A stretch of DNA of 64,000 nucleotides from Pseudomonadota bacterium (GTDB lineage: Bacteria; Pseudomonadota; Gammaproteobacteria; Steroidobacterales; Steroidobacteraceae): NCBI GenBank assembly GCA_021851405.1, contig JAJZDW010000016.1, forward strand, positions 1 to 64,000, in the 5' to 3' direction. The position numbers and the translations under genes were made by a program. This document shows, one piece after another, positions 34,431-46,934 of this stretch. The notes below the pieces were generated by a model that ran no database searches, was not told the origin of the DNA, and was given only the letters and a program-made list of their open reading frames with translations. The stretch's first letter is position 1, and the number at the start of each line of letters is the position of its first letter.

Positions 34431-37400
34431 ATGCGCCCCATCCTGGCAATGGCGACCGCTGCGCTCCTCGGCACGAGTCTGATGGCCGCGGCAGCCACCC
34501 CGGCCGTGCACAAGCCGTCAGGGCCATTTCACGGCCTGAAGTTCCGCGATCTCGGCCCGGCGGTCGCCGGCGGCCGAGTCACCAGCGTGCTCGGCGTCGC
34601 CGGCAACCCCGCGCTCTATTACGTCGGCGCCGCGGGCGGCGGGGTGTGGAAGACGCAGGACGGCGGCATGAGCTGGAAGGCGATCTTCACGCACGAGCCG
34701 ACGCAGTCGATCGGCGCGATGGCCCTCGCCGGCGGCAATCCGAACTGGCTGTGGGTCGGCACCGGTGAGGCGAACCCGCGCAATGACGTGCTGAACGGGG
34801 ACGGGGTGTACTTCAGCCCCGACGGCGGCAAGACCTGGGTCGACAAAGGTCTGAACGACGCCGGCCAGATCGCCGCGATCGCGGTCGATCCGCAAAATAC
34901 CAACATCGTGTTCACCTGCGCCGAGGGCAACCTCTGGAAGCGCGGCACGCAGCGCGGGGTGTTCATGAGCACCGATGACGGGGCTCACTGGCAGCGGGTG
35001 CTGTACCTCAACGACCACACCGGCTGCAGCACCCTCGCCTTCGAACCGGGCAACCCGAAGGTGCTCATCGCCGGCATGTGGCCGCTGCAGCGGCGCGCCT
35101 GGATGCTCACCAGCGGCGGCAAGAGCGGCGGTCTGTACCGCTCCACCGACGGTGGGGTGCACTGGAAGAAACTCACCCACGGCCTGCCGGCCGGACGCAT
35201 CGGTCGCAGCGCGGTCGCGTTCGCGCCGAGCCAGCCGCAGACCGTGTATGCGGTCCTGCAGGCCAAAGGGGGCGTGCTGTGGGTCTCGCACGACCTCGGC
35301 AGCCACTGGCAGAAGGTCAGCGACAACCACAACGGCGACGTACGACCGTTCTACTTCACGCAACTCGCGGTGATGCCGAACGACCCGCGGCGGCTGTTCC
35401 TGCTGTCGATGAAGATGATGGAGAGCAAGGACGGCGGCAAGCACGTGTTCTACGCCGACAAAGGCGTGCACGTCGATCACCACGCCATCTGGATCGATCC
35501 GAGCAACCCGAACCGCATCATCCAGGGCAACGACGGCGGGGCGTACCTGTCGCTCGATGCCGGCAAGCACTGGCAGTATCTCGATAATCTGCCGATCGAG
35601 CAGTTCTACCAGGTGGCCGCGAGCGCCACGGCCCATCCCTGGCCGTATCTGGTGTGCGGCGGTCTGCAGGACAACGACGCCTGGTGCGGTGCGAGCAGCG
35701 ACTACGAGCGCGGCGGCGTGACGGGTGCACAGGACTGGTTCGATGTCGCCGGCGGCGACGGCCAGTACGTGGTCCCGGCTCCGAATGACGCCTCGATGAT
35801 CTACGCGACCACCGACGACGGCTTCGCCACCGCGCTGAACCGCACGAGCGGCCGCAAGCGCGAGATCAACCCCTACCTGCGCGATGTGCTCGCCGGGCTG
35901 CTGCTCTCGGGCAAACCGACCTACGCGCAGAAATACCGCTTCGACTGGACGACCCCGGTCGCGGTCTCACCGACCGACCCGAAGGACGTGTACACCGCCG
36001 CGAACGTGGTGTTCCACAGCACCGATGGCGGTAAGCACTGGAGCGTCATCAGCCCGGACCTGACGCGCAACATCAAGGCCAAGCAGCAACCGAGCGGCGG
36101 ACCGATCAACCTCGATATGAGCGGCGCGGAGACCTACGACACCATCCAGTCGCTCGCGCTCGCCCCGACGAATCCGAAGGTCATCTGGGTCGGAACCGAC
36201 GATGGCTGGGTCTGGGTGAGCCGTGACGACGGCGCGCACTGGCACAAGGTGACGCCGCCCGGCGCCCCGCAGTGGGCCCGCGTCTACAACGTCGAGCCCT
36301 CGCCGTTCGCGGCCGGCACGGCCTATGCGGCCTTCGACGGACACGAGATCGGCAACGATGCCCCGTACGTATTCCGCACGACGGACTACGGCAAACACTG
36401 GACGCGCATCACCAACGGACTGCCCGACAGCAGTGTCGAGGTCGCCGCCGAGGACCCGAATCACGCCGGCCTGCTGTTCGCCGGAACGATCTCGGCCGGT
36501 CTTTACGTCTCGTTCAACGACGGTGCGCACTGGCAGCCGCTGCACGCGAACCTGCCGCGCGGACTGTCGGTGTGGGACGTGAACTTCGCGCCGGATCATC
36601 GCGGGCTGCTGCTCGCGACCCACGGCCGGGGCATCTGGGTCCTGGACAACCTGCGCCCCCTGGAGCAGTACAGCGCCACGGCGATGCGCGCGCCGCTGCA
36701 CGTGTTCAGCGCCTCGACGGGCGTGCAGCTGTATCACTCCTACACCAACGGGATCGGTCCGAGCGGCTACGTCGCGCCGAACGCGCCCACCGGGGCGATG
36801 ATCAGCTACCACCTCGCCAAGGCACTGAAGCCGACGCCGGCGCAGAAGGCGGCCCATCACGGCCCGGTACGGATCGTGATCCGCGATGCCGCCGGCACTC
36901 GGGTGACGACGCTGTATGGACCGGGTAAGGCCGGGTTCGATACCGTCGTGTGGAACCTGCGCTACAAGGGCGCCGCCAAACTCAACCCGCCGCTCGGCTC
37001 CGCCCATGGCGGGGGTTTCGGGCCGGCCGCTCTGCCCGGCCAGTACACGGCGAGCGTGCACGCCGGGACCGCGATGCAACGCGTGACGCTGAAAGTGCAG
37101 TCCGATCCGCGTTACACGGTCACCCTCGCCACGGATCGCGCCGACACCCGAGCCGGCCTCGCCGCACGCGAGGAGCTCTCGGCGGTCAACCGCCTGCTCA
37201 ATCACGTCGCCGTCATGCGCAAGAGCCTCGCCGGCGTACTGGCGCGCGGCACCTCAGACCCGGCCTGGGGCCATCGGCACGCGGCTTTGCTGACCCAGGG
37301 CAAGGCGCTGCAGAAGACCCTGACCGCCTACCAGAACACGCTGTGGAACTCGCATACGCAGCACCATGCGGAGGAGGATTTCCTGCGGCACTTCTCGCAC

Positions 37401-37655
37401 CTCCACCGCAAGGTCGACACCCTCTACGGCATGAGCGCCGGACTCTGGGGTGCCAAGCCACGCGCGCAGCTGCTCGGCCTGATCGCTGCCGACCACACGC
37501 TGATCGAGCAACTGCTCACTCGCTACGACGGCTCGGTGCTGACGCAGGTGAAGGCCTGGAACGCGGTAGCGTACGCCGAGGGCGTGGCCACGCTGCCGAC
37601 CGGTTCAGCCGTGACGTTGCACACCCCGCCGGCGCTGCCGGCAACGGGGGCCTGA
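34431..37655 (+). CDS. secreted Asp-box beta-propeller protein (VPS10/sialidase-like fold)
   Basis: A 1,074-residue exported protein. Signal peptide (residues 1-22, cleaved near AAAATP). From about 30 to 760 there are about ten Asp-box repeats of the SxDxGxxW type: QDGGMSW, PDGGKTW, TDDGAHW, TDGGVHW, HDLGSHW, LDAGKHW, TDGGKHW, RDDGAHW, TDYGKHW and FNDGAHW, as in BNR/sortilin-type propellers. The C-terminal 300 residues are a beta domain (VRIVIRDAAGTRVTTL) plus a helical region. Often annotated as glycosyl hydrolase, but no catalytic residues are evident. A long upstream frame to 34116 is ignored since the signal peptide begins at 34431. Confidence 0.88.
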   Translation: MRPILAMATAALLGTSLMAAAATPAVHKPSGPFHGLKFRDLGPAVAGGRVTSVLGVAGNPALYYVGAAGGGVWKTQDGGMSWKAIFTHEPTQSIGAMALAGGNPNWLWVGTGEANPRNDVLNGDGVYFSPDGGKTWVDKGLNDAGQIAAIAVDPQNTNIVFTCAEGNLWKRGTQRGVFMSTDDGAHWQRVLYLNDHTGCSTLAFEPGNPKVLIAGMWPLQRRAWMLTSGGKSGGLYRSTDGGVHWKKLTHGLPAGRIGRSAVAFAPSQPQTVYAVLQAKGGVLWVSHDLGSHWQKVSDNHNGDVRPFYFTQLAVMPNDPRRLFLLSMKMMESKDGGKHVFYADKGVHVDHHAIWIDPSNPNRIIQGNDGGAYLSLDAGKHWQYLDNLPIEQFYQVAASATAHPWPYLVCGGLQDNDAWCGASSDYERGGVTGAQDWFDVAGGDGQYVVPAPNDASMIYATTDDGFATALNRTSGRKREINPYLRDVLAGLLLSGKPTYAQKYRFDWTTPVAVSPTDPKDVYTAANVVFHSTDGGKHWSVISPDLTRNIKAKQQPSGGPINLDMSGAETYDTIQSLALAPTNPKVIWVGTDDGWVWVSRDDGAHWHKVTPPGAPQWARVYNVEPSPFAAGTAYAAFDGHEIGNDAPYVFRTTDYGKHWTRITNGLPDSSVEVAAEDPNHAGLLFAGTISAGLYVSFNDGAHWQPLHANLPRGLSVWDVNFAPDHRGLLLATHGRGIWVLDNLRPLEQYSATAMRAPLHVFSASTGVQLYHSYTNGIGPSGYVAPNAPTGAMISYHLAKALKPTPAQKAAHHGPVRIVIRDAAGTRVTTLYGPGKAGFDTVVWNLRYKGAAKLNPPLGSAHGGGFGPAALPGQYTASVHAGTAMQRVTLKVQSDPRYTVTLATDRADTRAGLAAREELSAVNRLLNHVAVMRKSLAGVLARGTSDPAWGHRHAALLTQGKALQKTLTAYQNTLWNSHTQHHAEEDFLRHFSHLHRKVDTLYGMSAGLWGAKPRAQLLGLIAADHTLIEQLLTRYDGSVLTQVKAWNAVAYAEGVATLPTGSAVTLHTPPALPATGA

Positions 37656-37662
37656 GCACACG

Positions 37663-37697
37663 CGCAGGGGCGCAGCCCCGACGGCTGCGCCCCTGCG
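37663..37697. terminator. strong stem-loop after propeller gene
   Basis: A perfect 15-bp GC-rich stem (37663-37677 with 37683-37697) with a 5-base loop, 7 bp after the stop. It lacks a T-run on either strand, so it may act as a bidirectional transcription barrier or RNA stabiliser between the convergent propeller and MFS genes. Confidence 0.7.
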
Positions 37698-37758
37698 GCG
37701 GTGTGCCGCGAGCGTGCGGGGCTGAGCGGCTGCGGCGTCGCTTGACCCGTTCTGCGCC

Positions 37759-39015
37759 TCAGGCTGAGCGCAGCGCCGCCGGGTCTGTCGCGCGCCCGCG
37801 AATCCGCCGCGCCGCATAGGCCAGCACGAAGCACGCGAGCACGCACCAGCCGCTCAGCCACAGCAACTGGCGCGGCAGCGCCACCCCGCGATCGATCAGC
37901 AGGCCCGAGAGCCCCGGCCCGATCGCCGTGGAGAGCACCATGGCCGACACGATCATCGCCCGGATGCCGCCGAGATTGGCGAGGCCGTAGACCTCAGGCC
38001 AAAGCGCCCCGAGCATCGTGGACGTCAACCCATTACTGATGCCAAACAGAAACATCGACACATACACGCCCCACACCGGCGCGATCAGCCCGAGCACCGC
38101 CGAGGTCACGGCGAGCGGCGCGAGGAAGTACGGCAACAGCCGCACCGCGCCGAACCGATCGATCAGGTGTCCGCCGGCCAGACCGAACACCACGGTAGAG
38201 AGCGACATCACCGGAAACGCCGCGGCGAAGATCAGCGGGTCGTACCCGCGCAGCGCAATCAGGTAGTCCTGATTGAAGAAGATGACGGTCGCGATGAACG
38301 GCGGGGCGAGCGCCCCGACCTGCAGCAGATAGAACACCGGGTCGCGCAGCACCTCGGCCCGCGTCCAGCTGCGCGCGGTGCGCAGCGCACTCGCCTTCAC
38401 CTCCTGCGAGTGCGGCACGCGCCCGACCCGGGTCAGCGCGAGGATCGAGGGCAGCCCCACCAGTGCGATCAACCCCGCCGAGGCGATCCACGCGGCTCGC
38501 CAGCTGCCGCCCGCCCGATCGAGCAGCACGACGAAGACCGGCAACAGCGCAATCCCGGCCTGTTGACCTGGCAGGATCAACGCCATGGCACGCCCGCGGT
38601 TGGCAACGAACCAGCGGCCGATTTCCGTGTACGCCGTCTCGGTCATCATCCCCTGGCCGAACAGGCGCAGCAGGTACAGCGCGCCGGTGAGCCACACGAG
38701 GTTCGGCGCCAGCACCAACAGCACACAGGCGAGCGCGAGCGCCGGCATCGTGAAGCGCACCACCTTCCAGCCCGGCATCAGATCGAGGGTCCTCCCCAGC
38801 CACGGCAGGCTGAGCGCGCTGGCGAGCGTGGCGAGCATGTACAGCCCGCCAAAGCCACCTGCCGAGAGATGAAACGTCTCGCGTAGCGCGGTGCCGGACA
38901 GGCCGATAAAAAAAGTCTGCCCGAACGAAGAAAACATCGTGAGCAGGAAGCCACCCCCGAGCCAGCGGGCGTTCTCACGCATGAACCGCAAGGTATCGCG
39001 TCCAAAATCGATCAT
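37759..39015 (-). CDS. MFS transporter
   Basis: A 418-residue membrane protein with twelve predicted helices and the family's loop 2-3 motif in degenerate form (GRTLDLMPGWKV). The first helix (GGFLLTMFSSFGQTFFIGLSG) and the TAYTEIGRWFVANRGRAMAL stretch resemble monocarboxylate-type/NNP-like permeases. Substrate unknown. It stands alone, convergent with the propeller gene. Confidence 0.85.
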   Translation of the reverse strand: MIDFGRDTLRFMRENARWLGGGFLLTMFSSFGQTFFIGLSGTALRETFHLSAGGFGGLYMLATLASALSLPWLGRTLDLMPGWKVVRFTMPALALACVLLVLAPNLVWLTGALYLLRLFGQGMMTETAYTEIGRWFVANRGRAMALILPGQQAGIALLPVFVVLLDRAGGSWRAAWIASAGLIALVGLPSILALTRVGRVPHSQEVKASALRTARSWTRAEVLRDPVFYLLQVGALAPPFIATVIFFNQDYLIALRGYDPLIFAAAFPVMSLSTVVFGLAGGHLIDRFGAVRLLPYFLAPLAVTSAVLGLIAPVWGVYVSMFLFGISNGLTSTMLGALWPEVYGLANLGGIRAMIVSAMVLSTAIGPGLSGLLIDRGVALPRQLLWLSGWCVLACFVLAYAARRIRGRATDPAALRSA

Positions 39016-39292
39016 CTGGGCGGAGTGCTCGAGCGGGGGGAGGAGTCCGAGTATGACATTGATCAGCCCTCACCCGTCACGGGCGGCCGGCCTAGCCGCG
39101 CCCGCCCCCCGTCGCCCGAGGCCTCTGCGCTGCCCCGCACCGGTGCACCGTGCCCGCACCGCTCACGCTGAGCGTCGGCCCTCCCCGGGGGCCGGCCGTC
39201 GCCCGTGCGGTACGTAACTCTGCGGATCGATGTCCCCAGCGCACCGGCGTAGAAGGAAGGCCCTGCGTACCGTCACGCGAGGGTCGGCCATC

Positions 39293-39733
39293 ATGAAACG
39301 GATCATTGCGCTGTGGATTTGGGTCGCCGCGAGTGCGGCCGTGCTCACCCCCGCCGCGGCTCTGGCGCAACAGAACATGGGCGGCACGGGGACTCTGCGC
39401 GCGCGGAGGTACGACACGCAGACCGTAGAGACCCTCCGCGGGACCATCATCGCGATCGAGAAGGTCGCTGACCACGGCCGCCGCGCCTATGGCGTTCACC
39501 TTCTCTTGAAGACCTCCGCCGGCGAAGTGTCGGTGCACCTCGGACCGAGTTGGTTCATCGCGCGTCAGCACCTGAAACTCGCGCCGCGGGAGATGATCGA
39601 GGTGACCGGATCACGGGTCACTTACGAAGGCCGGCCCGTGCTCATCGCGGCGCAGATCCGCACAGGACACCAATCCATGGTGCTGCGCGACTCGCGCGGC
39701 TTCCCGCTCTGGAGCGGCGCGCGAGCACGTTGA
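39293..39733 (+). CDS. small periplasmic OB-fold-like protein
   Basis: A 146-residue exported protein starting at ATG 39293. Signal peptide ending at LAQQ, then an all-beta domain: VETLRGTIIAIEKV, GVHLLLKTSAGEVSVHLGPSWFI, MIEVTGSRVTYEGRPVLIAAQI. The pattern suits a small OB-fold barrel as in DUF5666-type and magnetosome-MamS-like proteins; I cannot assign a function. The last residues (VLRDSRGFPLWSG) are a recurrent ending of this type. Confidence 0.65.
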   Translation: MKRIIALWIWVAASAAVLTPAAALAQQNMGGTGTLRARRYDTQTVETLRGTIIAIEKVADHGRRAYGVHLLLKTSAGEVSVHLGPSWFIARQHLKLAPREMIEVTGSRVTYEGRPVLIAAQIRTGHQSMVLRDSRGFPLWSGARAR

Positions 39734-39764
39734 GTCGGGCTGCGCCCCTGAGCGCCCCCAAGGA

Positions 39765-40790
39765 TCAGCGGCTGAACGGATCGAGGGCGAGCAGCGCGAA
39801 GCTCGCCAGCCAATGCTCCCCCATGTAATTCCCGGTGAGCTGCCCGAGTGCGCTCGCCAGGTGCGCCTCGATGCTCGCGCCCACCGTGCGGTGCAAGGGA
39901 TGCTCGCCCGGCAGCGCCGCGCCGATGCGCCGCCAGCACCAGGCCCGGGAGAGATTCAACCCGTCGAGATGGGCAATCTTCCCGTCGGTCCGGTCGCTGA
40001 CGGCGGCCGGCGCGAACAGCGTCGACGGCCTGCCCTGGGCCGCCTCGGGCAGAAACGCATCGAACCACGCGCCGAACGCGGCCGAGCCCAGCACTTCGGC
40101 CATCAGCGCCGCCTCGGTGAGCGCCGGGGAGAGAAACTCATCGAGCGAAGGCTCCCAGGCCTGACAGCCGCGATCCTCGCCGTACCAGCGACGGGCACTC
40201 TGCGCGCACCGTTCGGCGAACGCCCCCTGTCCGTCCGCCGCGGCATAGTCGAGCGCCAGCAACAGCGCAAAGGCGGTATTGGCGTGTGCACCGGAGCGGA
40301 TCGGGTAGGTCGCCAGCGGCAGAAAGGCCGCGAACCGCTCGACGAACATCATTGCGAGCGGCGCTAGCTGCGCGGCCCAGGCGCGACCCTCGGCACTCTC
40401 GTGGCGCACCAGCTCCCCCTGCAGCATCAGCAGCCAGGCCCAGCCGTACGGGCGCTCAAAGCCGCGACTCGCGGGCGCGCGCAGGTACGCGCACTCGGCG
40501 GCGACCTTGGCGGGCGTGAACTGCGCATCGAACCACGCCCGGATCTGTCCGGCCACTGCCAGGGTGGGCACGCGCCGATACAGCCGCGCGAGCAGCCAGT
40601 GCGCGTGCACGCAGGAGTGCCAGTCGAAACTGCCGAAGAAGATCGGATGCAGCGCGCGCGGACCACGCACGTCGCGCTCCTCGCTCAGCACGTGATCGAG
40701 TTTGTTCGGGTATTCGCGCCCGACGTGGCCCAGCGCGATGCGCGCGAACTGCTCGGCCCGATCGGCATCGAGGATGATGGAGCGGTTCAT
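39765..40790 (-). CDS. DUF2891 protein in 5-oxoproline operon
   Basis: A 341-residue soluble, alpha-rich protein of the DUF2891 family, recognised from GHVGREYPNKLDHVL and from HPIFFGSFDWHSCVHAHW with its conserved Trp/His/Cys. Repeated helical hairpins rich in Trp suggest an alpha/alpha toroid. Enzymatic role unknown. It starts at ATG 40790, 7 bp after the DUF979 gene, so it is the last gene of the 5-oxoprolinase operon, and that context suggests a step in pyroglutamate or pyroglutamyl-peptide metabolism. Confidence 0.85.
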   Translation of the reverse strand: MNRSIILDADRAEQFARIALGHVGREYPNKLDHVLSEERDVRGPRALHPIFFGSFDWHSCVHAHWLLARLYRRVPTLAVAGQIRAWFDAQFTPAKVAAECAYLRAPASRGFERPYGWAWLLMLQGELVRHESAEGRAWAAQLAPLAMMFVERFAAFLPLATYPIRSGAHANTAFALLLALDYAAADGQGAFAERCAQSARRWYGEDRGCQAWEPSLDEFLSPALTEAALMAEVLGSAAFGAWFDAFLPEAAQGRPSTLFAPAAVSDRTDGKIAHLDGLNLSRAWCWRRIGAALPGEHPLHRTVGASIEAHLASALGQLTGNYMGEHWLASFALLALDPFSR

Positions 40791-40797
40791 GGCGACC

Positions 40798-41754
40798 TCA
40801 GAAGCGAAAGACGAGCACATACATCAACACGATGTTGCAGGCGAGCAGCCCGATCGCCGTCGGGATCTGCACCTTGATCACCGCATTGCGATCCGGCAGC
40901 TCGAGCAGCACCGCCGGCACGATGTTGAAGTTCGCGGCCATCGGCGTCACGAGCGTACCGCAGAACCCCGAGAGCATGCCGATCGCACCCATGATGGCCG
41001 GATCGCCGCCGAAGCGCTGCACGATCAGCGGCACTCCGATGGCCGCGGTCATCACCGGGAATGCCGCGAACGCATTGCCCATGACCATCGTGAACAACGC
41101 CATGCCCAGGCAATACACCAGCACCGCTGCGAACGGGTGCCCGAGCGGCAGCCAGGTCGTCGCCACGTGACCGACCGCGCCGCCAACGCCGGCCAGCGCG
41201 AACACCGCGCCGAGCGCCGCCAGCAACTGCGGCAGCATCAGCGCCCAACCGATCATGTCGGCGAGCCGCCGGCCCTCCTCGAGTGCCGCCTGCGGCGGTG
41301 CCTTCGCCTGCCAGAGTGCCACCAGGAGCGCCACCAGGATCCCGACGGCAAGGGCGATCAGCGTCACGTTGTTCGGGTCGGCCAACGGCACTCCGCCGAC
41401 CTCGATGCGCCCCAAGGTAAACGTGCCGATCACGGCCAGAAGCGGAATCAGCAAGGCCGGGACCAGCAGCGCATTGCCGCGCCGAGCCGCGCGCTGCGCG
41501 CGCTCCTCGGCGCTGCGCCGCTCGGTGCTGCCGCGCCCGAGCGCACCGGTGCCGCCGAGCACAATCAGCGCCACCACCAGCACCCCGTTCGCCGTATCGC
41601 CGATGCGCGAGCCGAACAGGAAACTCACGGCGAGCAGCCCCCAGAAGGCCCCGTTGCCCCAGCGGCGCGGATTGCTGCGATCGCGCACGCTGAGCAGCGC
41701 GAATGCGCTGAACATCGCGCCGGCGAGCGCGTACACCTCGTGCAGATCGATCAG
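40798..41754 (-). CDS. DUF979 membrane protein, putative oxoproline permease subunit
   Basis: A polytopic membrane protein of 318 residues with nine to ten hydrophobic segments. The family-typical N-terminus IDLHEVYALAGAMFSAFALL is encoded from codon 2, which leaves CTG at 41754 as the likely start; it overlaps the DUF969 stop as CTGA. GTG at 41736 is the alternative. MGNAFAAFPVMTAAIGVPL and SGFCGTLVTPMAANFNIVPA are conserved blocks. DUF969 and DUF979 are always neighbours and are thought to form one transporter. Confidence 0.85.
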   Translation of the reverse strand: MIDLHEVYALAGAMFSAFALLSVRDRSNPRRWGNGAFWGLLAVSFLFGSRIGDTANGVLVVALIVLGGTGALGRGSTERRSAEERAQRAARRGNALLVPALLIPLLAVIGTFTLGRIEVGGVPLADPNNVTLIALAVGILVALLVALWQAKAPPQAALEEGRRLADMIGWALMLPQLLAALGAVFALAGVGGAVGHVATTWLPLGHPFAAVLVYCLGMALFTMVMGNAFAAFPVMTAAIGVPLIVQRFGGDPAIMGAIGMLSGFCGTLVTPMAANFNIVPAVLLELPDRNAVIKVQIPTAIGLLACNIVLMYVLVFRF

Positions 41755-42430
41755 GGCTGCTCTCCGCCGGCGAGGCGCTTCAGCTTCGCATCGAGGCGCC
41801 AGAGCCGCACGCCGTGGATCAGAAAGGCGAGCAGCGCCGTCGGAATCGCCCACATGGAGAGCCGAAAGGGTGCGATGTCGTAGCCGCTCTGGGCGAGAAA
41901 GCCCTTGATCAGCAGGATCGAGGAGACGGCGATGAAGATATCCTCGCCGAAGAACGCCCCGACATTGTCCGCGCTGGCCGCATAGGCGCGCACCAGGTGG
42001 CGTGCAGGCCCCGAGAGCCGCCCGAGGCGGCTCTCGGCGGCGCCCTCGGCCATCGGCGCCACGATCGGACGCACCATTTGCGCCGGGCCGCCGAGGGAGG
42101 TCAGACCGAGCGCCGCGGTGAGCTGGCGCAGCGCCAGATACAACAGGAGGATCCGCCCGGCGGTCGCGGCGCGCAGCCGGCCGATCAGGGTACGAGCCCG
42201 CTCGCGCAGGCCTTCGTGCTCGAGCAGCCCGATCACCGGCAGGATCAGCCAGACCAGTGAGACGTAGCGCGTCGCATTGAACGCATGACCGAGCGCGGCC
42301 AGCACCCGCAATGGCGCGATCCCGGCGGCCAATCCGGCCGTGAAGGCCGTGACCAGGATGACCAGCAGCGGATTGACGCCGGCGGCAAAACCGACCACCA
42401 GCACCGCGATGGCAAGCAGCGGCCAGAGGT

Positions 42431-42434
<4 letters not shown>
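41751..42434 (-). CDS. DUF969 membrane protein, putative oxoproline permease subunit
   Basis: A 227-residue membrane protein with five to six spans, starting MNLWPLLAIAVLVVGF. Conserved blocks are ATRYVSLVWLILPVIGLLE, GLTSLGGPAQMVRP and YAASADNVGAFFGEDIF. It begins within the 5-oxoprolinase stop (ATGA) and ends within the DUF979 start. This genetic link is the reason to propose transport of 5-oxoproline; direct proof is not in the sequence. Confidence 0.85.
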
Positions 42435-46036
<3,602 letters not shown>

Positions 46037-46128
46037 CGTGGGATCTTATCAGGGCCCCCGGTACGCGTGGGGGGCGGTCCCGCGCGATGCTAGACTCGAT
46101 CGCAGCGAACTCGGACGGAGAACGGAGC

Positions 46129-46887
46129 ATGCAGATCGACTTGACGGGCACGGCGGTGCTGGTGACCGGGGCAAGCCGCGGCATCGGTGCCGCGATCGCT
46201 CGGGCCATGGCCGGGGCGGGGGCGCGCGTGGCCGTGCACTACCATCGTCAGCGCGCACCGGCCGAGGCGCTCGCGGCCGAACTGGGCACCCACGCGGAGA
46301 TCTTCCAGGCCGACCTCGCGCGGCCCGAGGGGTGCGCCGGACTGTGGAACAGCGTCCGCGAGCGCTTCGGCCGCGTGCACACGGTGGTGAACAACGCCGG
46401 GATCGCCCTCTCCAGCGCGCCGGACGGCGCGCTCGATCAGTGGGTGGGGGACTGGGACGCGACGCTCGCGACCAACCTGCGCGCCCCGGGGATCCTCAGC
46501 AAGCTCGCCGTCGAGCACTTCTGCGCCCACGGCGGCGGCCGCATCATCAACATCACGTCACGCGCGGCATTTCGCGGCGATCAGCCGCACTACCTCGCCT
46601 ATGCCGCCTCGAAGGCCGGTCTGGTCGCGCTCACCCGCTCGATCGCGCGCGGCTACGGCAAGGCGGGAGTGCTCGCCTTCAACGTCGCACCGGGGTTCAC
46701 GCGCACCGAGATGGCCGAGGACTTCATCCGCCAGTATGGGGAGGCGTACGCGAGCTCGGACATCGCGCTCACTCGCCTCACGGAGCCGCGTGATATCGCG
46801 CCGATCGTGGTCTTTCTCGCCAGCGGCCTTGCCGATCACGCCACCGGCTGCACGATCGACGTCAACGCCGGCTCCTACGTGCACTGA
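46129..46887 (+). CDS. SDR-family oxidoreductase
   Basis: A 252-residue Rossmann-fold NAD(P)-dependent dehydrogenase. Cofactor-binding GASRGIGAAIARAM, NNAG, the catalytic Ser region (INITSRAAF) and YAASK, with the catalytic Tyr and Lys, are all present. The ATG at 46129 has GGAG at good distance and the fold starts directly after it. Divergent from the 5-oxoprolinase operon with about 90 bp between; substrate unknown, FabG-like. Confidence 0.9.
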   Translation: MQIDLTGTAVLVTGASRGIGAAIARAMAGAGARVAVHYHRQRAPAEALAAELGTHAEIFQADLARPEGCAGLWNSVRERFGRVHTVVNNAGIALSSAPDGALDQWVGDWDATLATNLRAPGILSKLAVEHFCAHGGGRIINITSRAAFRGDQPHYLAYAASKAGLVALTRSIARGYGKAGVLAFNVAPGFTRTEMAEDFIRQYGEAYASSDIALTRLTEPRDIAPIVVFLASGLADHATGCTIDVNAGSYVH

Positions 46888-46934
46888 TTGCGCGCCGCCG
46901 GCCTGCCGTCCCCGGTGCGCCGCTGCGCTTCGGC

